From Kingdonia uniflora (lineage: Eukaryota; Streptophyta; Magnoliopsida; Ranunculales; Circaeasteraceae): a stretch of 64,000 nucleotides of DNA. The DNA is taken from the NCBI GenBank assembly GCA_014058105.1, contig JACGCM010000918.1, forward strand, positions 121,172-185,171. The letters run 5' to 3'. Positions 58,385-64,000 of this stretch are shown here, in pieces (positions within the stretch are counted from its first letter, which is position 1; each line of letters starts with the position of its first letter). The notes under the pieces are model-generated. The model had not been told where the DNA came from, made no database searches, and saw only the letters and a program-made list of their open reading frames with translations. A program made the position numbers and the translations under genes.

Positions 58385-60250
58385 ATATCGTAGAACGTGC
58401 TTGATCCCATCCCAGTGCCTTTGGGTAGGTATAAAACTATGGCGAGCCAAACAATTCAATGCGAAGGATATGCCGGGTCGAGTAACCCTGCTAAGTATAA
58501 CAAAACACCAATAACTCCTAGACAAGGCAAATCAGGCCCTAGAAGTTTCTCTCCCCCGTCTAGAGGATGAAAGATGTCCTTGCTCACGTATAGTGAATGG
58601 ACAAACAAATGTTTTGGCACTGTGTGTCGTAATCATACCAAAACGCTTAATGATTCTTTCGGTATATGTCGCCTGATGTACGATTATGCCACTTTCAAGA
58701 TGTTCGATCTGCAAACTGAGACAAAACTTGGTGTTCTTAAGGTCTTTCATTTCAAATTCCTTCCCGAGGTATTCGGCGGCTATCGCGATCTCCCCAAGAG
58801 TTCCAATGATATTCAAATCATTTACGCATACTGCAATGATGGCTAAACCAGTATATGTTTTCTTGATGAAAATGCACTGACATACAGAACTATTTGCAAA
58901 ATATCCGGCCTTCAAATATTTAGTTAACCTGTTGTGCTACCGGAGCTCTGACTGTTTTAATCCAAATAGTGACATATCCAATTTTATTACGTAAGCACCC
59001 CGTGTACCGGGTTGTGATGCTTTCGGAAGCTTAAGCCCCTCGGGTAGCTTCATGTAGATATCCATATATAGTTTCCCATATAGATATACGGTAACCACAT
59101 CCATAAGACACATGTCTAGCTCGCTCTCAATGATTGACAGACTGATCAAGTACCTTAACTATATAACATCCATAACCGGAGAGTAGGTTTCATCATAATC
59201 GATGTCAGGTCTTTGGGTTAAGCCATGGGCAACTTGTCATTGCCGTGTACCTAACAATTTTTTCGTGTTCTTTATGTTTTCATACAAATACCCATTTATA
59301 CCCGTCATGCTTGATGGCATCATGACTACAAACTATTGGTCCAAAACCTTGCCTTTAGCTAGCAAACTGAGCTTCGCATTTATCACAGACTCCCACTCTG
59401 GCCAATCTGTGTGGTTTCTACATGCATCTACAGTTAGTGGTTTTAGATGATCATCCTCGATGGCAAGCACAACGATCCCACGTAGTACCATTACTGACAA
59501 AGTTAATTAAGAGCTCTCGATTATCATGTACACGCGCCGCGACGGGCCTGTCACGTAATGTGTCATGTGGATGCGCAACTACTATAGCCCTGTCAATGGG
59601 AGGTTCAATCCTCGACGAACCGACTATACCATTAGTCATTATTTTTCCCGTACGCTATTTCTTAGCCCCCGGTTAAGTGTTCCTCTTTACAATGGGGCGT
59701 CCTCTCGTGACGCGCGGTATAGATTCATATGCGGGGTACACAGCAGTTCCCTGAACATCCAGTTGTATAGGTATATTACTTGCAAGTACATACACCTTGG
59801 TTACTTTACGGTATCGTTGAATGCATTCGGCGATTCATTGGTGATCAATTGCAAGTGTAGAATCCATTGTACTTCCTTGTCACCCTGGTTGGTCATGGGA
59901 TCTAGATGAGACAACGATGGTATTTTCGAGTTAATCTTGGAATTATCCTCAGTATTGACTATCATAGCTCTCCCCAATACTGGAAATATCGTCTTATCAA
60001 AGTGACATTCCGTGAATCTCGCGGTGAATACGTCGTCAGTCGTGGGTTCCAATATCAGATGATAGATGGTGAATCATAACCATATAAATACCTAGCCAGC
60101 GTTGGGTCTCATCTTCGTATGTTATGACGGTGCGACCGACACATGTACGAAACATCCAAATGTTCTCATCATGTTCATTTAGTTCCGAAATGCTTTAATT
60201 GTGTGCCCCAAAATGATTCTCATTCTTCTGATATCAGATATAAAAGATAA
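58385..60250 (-). mobile_element. Ty1/copia pol fragment, antisense, degenerate
   Basis: Read on the minus strand from 60250: TFGCFVHVSVAPS, DVFTARFTECHFDK and SHLDPMTNQGDKEVQ (integrase C-terminal/linker), then RT with DVVTVYLYGKLYMDIYMKLP (59100) and DMSLFGLKQS. Next come NSSVCQCIFIKKTYTGLAII with VNDLNIIGT (a changed YVDD box), EFEMKDLKNTKFCLSLQIEH and YTERIIKRF, and past 58520 the RPGISFALNCLARHS and QRHWDGIKHVLRYL region. Many stops and frame changes. Both LTRs, gag and RNase H are missing. It abuts the truncated integrase of the older Tat-type element. Confidence 0.85.
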
Positions 60251-61780
60251 AGTTATTAATTTATTATTGAGATAAAATACAAGGGCTCTGCATCCATTTT
60301 TCATCACACCAACATCATTCAGATTAAGGTTATCAATGGATTGGATTTGATCCTGTATCCGATCTTTTCTGTTAATAAAGGATTAGGATCGGGAAAAAAA
60401 TGATCATCTACGATCCGATCGGGTTAGGATTCAACGGACCCGATCATTTAAAAACCCAATCCGTTAGAAAGGCATATATATACATATTGGTTATCCCTCT
60501 CTATGAGAGATATTATTCAATCAAAAATATCCTACTCTTCTCTCAATCATTTTATTCTTCATTAGTGATAAGAGTATCTATTATTATTGAACACTAGAAA
60601 ATTGCTTTAGGTTTGGAATTTAGTATTTACCAACTTTTCAGCCGAAGTCCCAAAGATATATAAATCTGAACTTACCAACCCTTTTTGGATTATGAATTTC
60701 ATAACCCGCTATATCATGCATCAGACAATAGATTAAAACATGGTCGATATAACCATAATCTGAATTCACCAAGCCTTTTTTTTTCTCTCGCATTTATCAG
60801 TTATAACAAAAAACATAATGATCAAATTTGCACTCTTGCAATATTTTCACGAATGTAAAGATGGTTCTAGAAGCTTATGTGTTGATGATGGTGTTCTTAC
60901 CCATTCCAAATTGTTGCAACTTTTTCCTAGTGGTGATGTACACTGGTCCCTCACAGGTTTGTTTCCATCCATATGGCAAAGTCTCTGTTTAGTGGAATAC
61001 AGAAAGAGTCGTCCATCATCATAAACTTTTTTTTCACCGTCATAACATTAAAATCTCTGTTACTTGCGGACAGTCGGACATAAATTGTCATCATAGTTTT
61101 TGAAAATAATAATCAATCCTGGAGCTTATAGCCAAAATCCATACGTCATTTTTTGAGGTAACCATACGATTTTTTTTCCCAGCTTATAAGGCTGTTTTCT
61201 TTGTATAGGCCAGTCTAGTGACTCTAGTCTATTACGAACGATAACAATCAGCTTAAACTAGTGCTCAGTTTGGCTCACTGCAAAACTGATGCAAATACAA
61301 GTAATTTGTATTTCTAACGCTTTTATGGATAATTTGATAGAAGCATAGGAGAACTAATGGGTATTTAACTAGATTTAATTCCAATAGTATGTTTAAATCA
61401 TCAAAAATATTCCAGATCACAAACATTTCCAGTATATCAAGCGAAGCCATACTTTGTTATTTGAAGTTTTTAGCAAAACACAAGCATAAAAAGAAAAAAA
61501 ACGAGTCTACTCCCACACAAAGTTTGGGTTAAGCATAAAAAAAAACGGCCCCTAAGTCTAGCCTTGAGCTAAAACAAAGCCCAAAATAAGGCCACTAATT
61601 CATGGACATAAATATTCCTTATCATAATATACCGCAATGGCAGGGGGTATGAATTGTGGAACCATTTAACCACAGTTATAACAGCCATAAACTCCTGGAC
61701 CCTAACTTAAACCCTTCTCCCACTGAGTCTACATAAATCCCCTCCCACACCTCTTACCCAATCCCATCTCTCTCTCTCTA
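60251..61780. other. Intergenic between the copia fragment and the F-box/kelch locus
   Basis: No supported gene. About 60320-60480 is rich in gatccgatc/ggattggat words (ggttatcaatggattggatt, ctacgatccgatcgggttag), resembling plant hAT-type MITE ends, but only one end is visible. The open frame 60818-61024 has no recognised relative. Confidence 0.45.
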
Positions 61781-62937
61781 ATGGAACCACTGATTCCAGG
61801 TTTGCCAGATGATATGTCATTCGAATGCTTAATTCGAGTCCCTCTAACCCCACACAAACTTGAACTCAGTTTGCATCCCTGGAAAAACCTCGTCTCTAAC
61901 CCGTCGTTCTATAAAGAACGACTCAAATCCGAAAATGCCGAAAATCTCGTTTTTCTAGTCAACCCCTCTCTAGTTCTACCACCACATTACCGGTTCTCAC
62001 GATAGAACACGAAGAGAAGGAGAAAAACAAGTTTCGCAACCACATTGCACTCCTACATACGGGGCTTACAGTTTACAATGCTAGTCACGACACGTGGCAA
62101 CGTATTACCAGTTCAATCTGTTTTCGAATCCCAATGTTTTGTGAGTGTGTTGTGGTGTCATCTTTGGGGAAGCTCATTCTGATTGGAGGCTGGGACCCAG
62201 TCACACTTGAGGCAGTTGCTGACGTGTACATATTTGATTTACGCGGTGGGGGTGGCGGTTTTCGCCGCGGCGCACCAATGACGGTGGCGAGGTCGTTTTT
62301 TGGGTGCGCTGCGGGGGGACGAGTATGTGTACGTTGCGGGTGGGCACGATAATCAAAAGAACGCGTTGCAATCGGCCGAGGTGTACAATGTGGAGACTGA
62401 CAAGTGGCGTACGCTTCCGCCGATGTTGGATGAGAGAGACGAGTGCCGCGGAGTGTCGTTGGAAGGGGAGAAGAGGTTTGGGGTGGTGAGCGGGTATGGG
62501 ACGGAGAGTCAAGGGCGGTTCCACGCGGACGCGGAGTGTTACAAACCCTATGGACGACTCCTGGTCGAAAATCGAGGGGTTTTGGGCCTTCCCTAATTCA
62601 AGCCCAAGTCCATCTCCATGACCCAAGATTCGGCGAAATGGAGATTTATTAATGAGGGTGGTGTTAAAGAGTACAATGGGGTGAAAATATTTGGAAGGTC
62701 GTAGGTTCGGTTCCGGAGGGCACGATGAGATCTTCTCCGTGTGTGGCCCAACTTGACGATAATCGAATCTTTGTGATGGGCCCGTGTACCCACACGGCGG
62801 CACTAACGGAAATGGGGATTCTCATGGCGGGTTTATTTTGGAGACGGACACCGGGAAAATGGACCCATATTGAGACTCCCCAGTAGTTATTCGGGCTTGG
62901 CTTTGTCTACTCGCTGCCCGTTTTGATATAAGAGACA
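61781..62937 (+). pseudogene. F-box/kelch-repeat gene of the KISS ME DEADLY (At1g80440-like) type, frameshifted
   Basis: The ATG at 61781 opens an F-box (MEPLIPGLPDDMSFECLIRV, then LHPWKNLVSNPSFYKERL) that runs into a stop at 62003. A one-base shift restores LTVYNASHDTWQRITSS, LGKLILIGGWDPVTLEAVAD and the first kelch unit to about 62310. A run of six G needs one base fewer to enter EYVYVAGGHDNQKNALQSAE and LDERDECRGVSLEGEKRFGV. Near 62545 another shift gives DDSWSKIEGFWAFPN. After about 62700 come WKVVGSVPEGTMRSSPCV and PGKWTHIETPQ, with the usual C-terminal GFVQSGCCLEI-type end lost. Intact relatives are SCF adaptors that target type-B response regulators or PAL enzymes. Four breaks argue for a pseudogene; base-calling errors remain possible. 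Confidence 0.82.
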
Positions 62938-64000
62938 AGTCGATTGTAATGAGTTAACTTCGAAGCCGCCCAGATAACAAAGTTTTCGATATCTTATGTT
63001 TTACTAGGGCTTTTTAATGCGTTTAAGCACATGAATATAAGTTTATTGCCGATTCTACAATTGGTTTTCAGCATCTTATTCACAAAAACTAGCACATCAA
63101 CATTAACTCGAAGTGGATTCCCCATTCTAAATCGTATCTTGGAGAAACAGAGAAATATTTGGGTAATACATCCGTTGTTGCCAAGCACAACAATTTATAT
63201 CAGAATATTTATTATGTGCGCCAACGCCAAGCAGAGTGCGGGCTAATGAGGAATCAAACCTACCTTTTGCATTCTAAAATATTTGCAGTATATGTTGAAG
63301 GGTTTGTTGCTTTCACTGCCTCGTGCACAGCTGAAAAGTCCTGATCTCCAAAACCCAAGCTCTAGCCTTCTTAACACCTACATTGAAATACAAAAATCAG
63401 TAAGTACTGTATAACGATCCTGCTCGAAATTAGGCCTAGCGGGTCTAGTAAATTATTTTTTCCAAGAACTCGAGATGGGGGTGAACTGTTGGGCAAACTG
63501 AAAAAGAGAAATTGCTAAAACATGAATCTGTAGTAAAATCTCTCGAGTCAATCGGGAACTCCCCGTAGGTATGGATATAGAGAGTTTATAACTCAATACA
63601 AGGACCAAATGTAAATTAGTTCTTTATGAAAGGGGTTCACAGAAAAGAGATCCGTGTGAAGCGGTCGATAACACTAAATGGGTTGAATGAATCTCTATAA
63701 TGATAAGTACATTGGTTGCGTCCACACATAAGTGTTTCTAGTGTAGTAGTTGATAATACGTTTTTTATGATGTCGTTTCTATCTGTATATAAATCTGTCA
63801 GGACTCAGATTCTATACAGAAGCTATCAAAACATTATGTCAATTAATAAGAGAAGTTATTAATTCATCCTTTGGTACGAAGTAGGGACTGATACCTTAAA
63901 TTAATAAACGGGTTATTAATTCATACAGTATTGACTTAGGGAGGTTACTTTAGTTGTTTTCTGTAAGTTTAGTGCGTAACCAGTGTCAGTCTATTTTCAC
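62938..64000. other. Right-edge sequence without recognised genes
   Basis: No coding region supported. A short motif, attaataagagaagttatta and attaataaacgggttattaa, repeats at about 63841 and 63899. Confidence 0.5.

Noticed and set aside
62201..62803. A 200-aa minus-strand open frame
   Set aside because: It is the shadow of the GC-rich kelch region on the other strand, where the family motifs are read.

Overview
This is nuclear DNA from a flowering plant, most likely a eudicot. It is AT-rich, its genes are split by GT-AG introns (some several kb long), and it carries nested Ty3/gypsy, Ty1/copia, LINE and hAT transposons. I could model four intact protein-coding genes exon by exon: a LAZ1/DUF300 transmembrane protein (minus, 636-9246, 414 aa), an RNA polymerase III RPC31/RPC7-type subunit (minus, 10568-27501, 209 aa), a SIP1-type aquaporin (plus, 28717-31500, 236 aa) and a CYP736/CYP71-clan cytochrome P450 (minus, 34913-36526, 501 aa). 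Exon phases close exactly in all four. A fifth locus, an F-box/kelch gene of the KISS ME DEADLY type (61781-62937), is broken by several frameshifts.

Layout. 1-9.45 kb: the LAZ1-like gene, whose 4.6-kb first coding intron holds a LINE ORF1 (DUF4283) relic and a CGGAT-rich repeat, and whose second intron holds a 0.38-kb duplication. 10.5-27.8 kb: the Pol III subunit gene. Its 630 bp of coding sequence is spread over about 17 kb. The introns hold MITE-like inverted repeats, a 1.9-kb non-autonomous LTR element with TSD and PBS, a retrocopy of mitochondrial ribosomal protein L3, and a LINE split inside its RNase H region by a 2,556-bp hAT element with a perfect 8-bp TSD. 28.7-31.5 kb: the SIP1 aquaporin, head-to-head with the Pol III gene. 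31.5-34.9 kb: intergenic, with a decayed extra copy of the aquaporin 3' end. 34.9-36.6 kb: the P450.

37.4-60.3 kb is a nested retrotransposon block. A 14,792-bp Tat-type Ty3/gypsy element (37680-52471, LTRs of 766 and 772 bp, TSD ATAAC) has inserted into the 5' LTR of an older, related Tat-type element. The older element's gag-pol continues to 58372, where it breaks against an antisense copia pol fragment (about 58385-60250). The younger element carries sense gag-pol with two RNase H domains, six copies of a roughly 133-bp tandem repeat, and then a 4.3-kb antisense gene module with introns and its own TATA-like box. That module is the most unusual content of the window. 60.3-64 kb holds the F-box/kelch pseudogene and sequence I could not identify.

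The four intact genes do not form a pathway. They are ordinary housekeeping or metabolic genes separated and inflated by transposons. No CRISPR, operon, tRNA or rRNA gene was seen.
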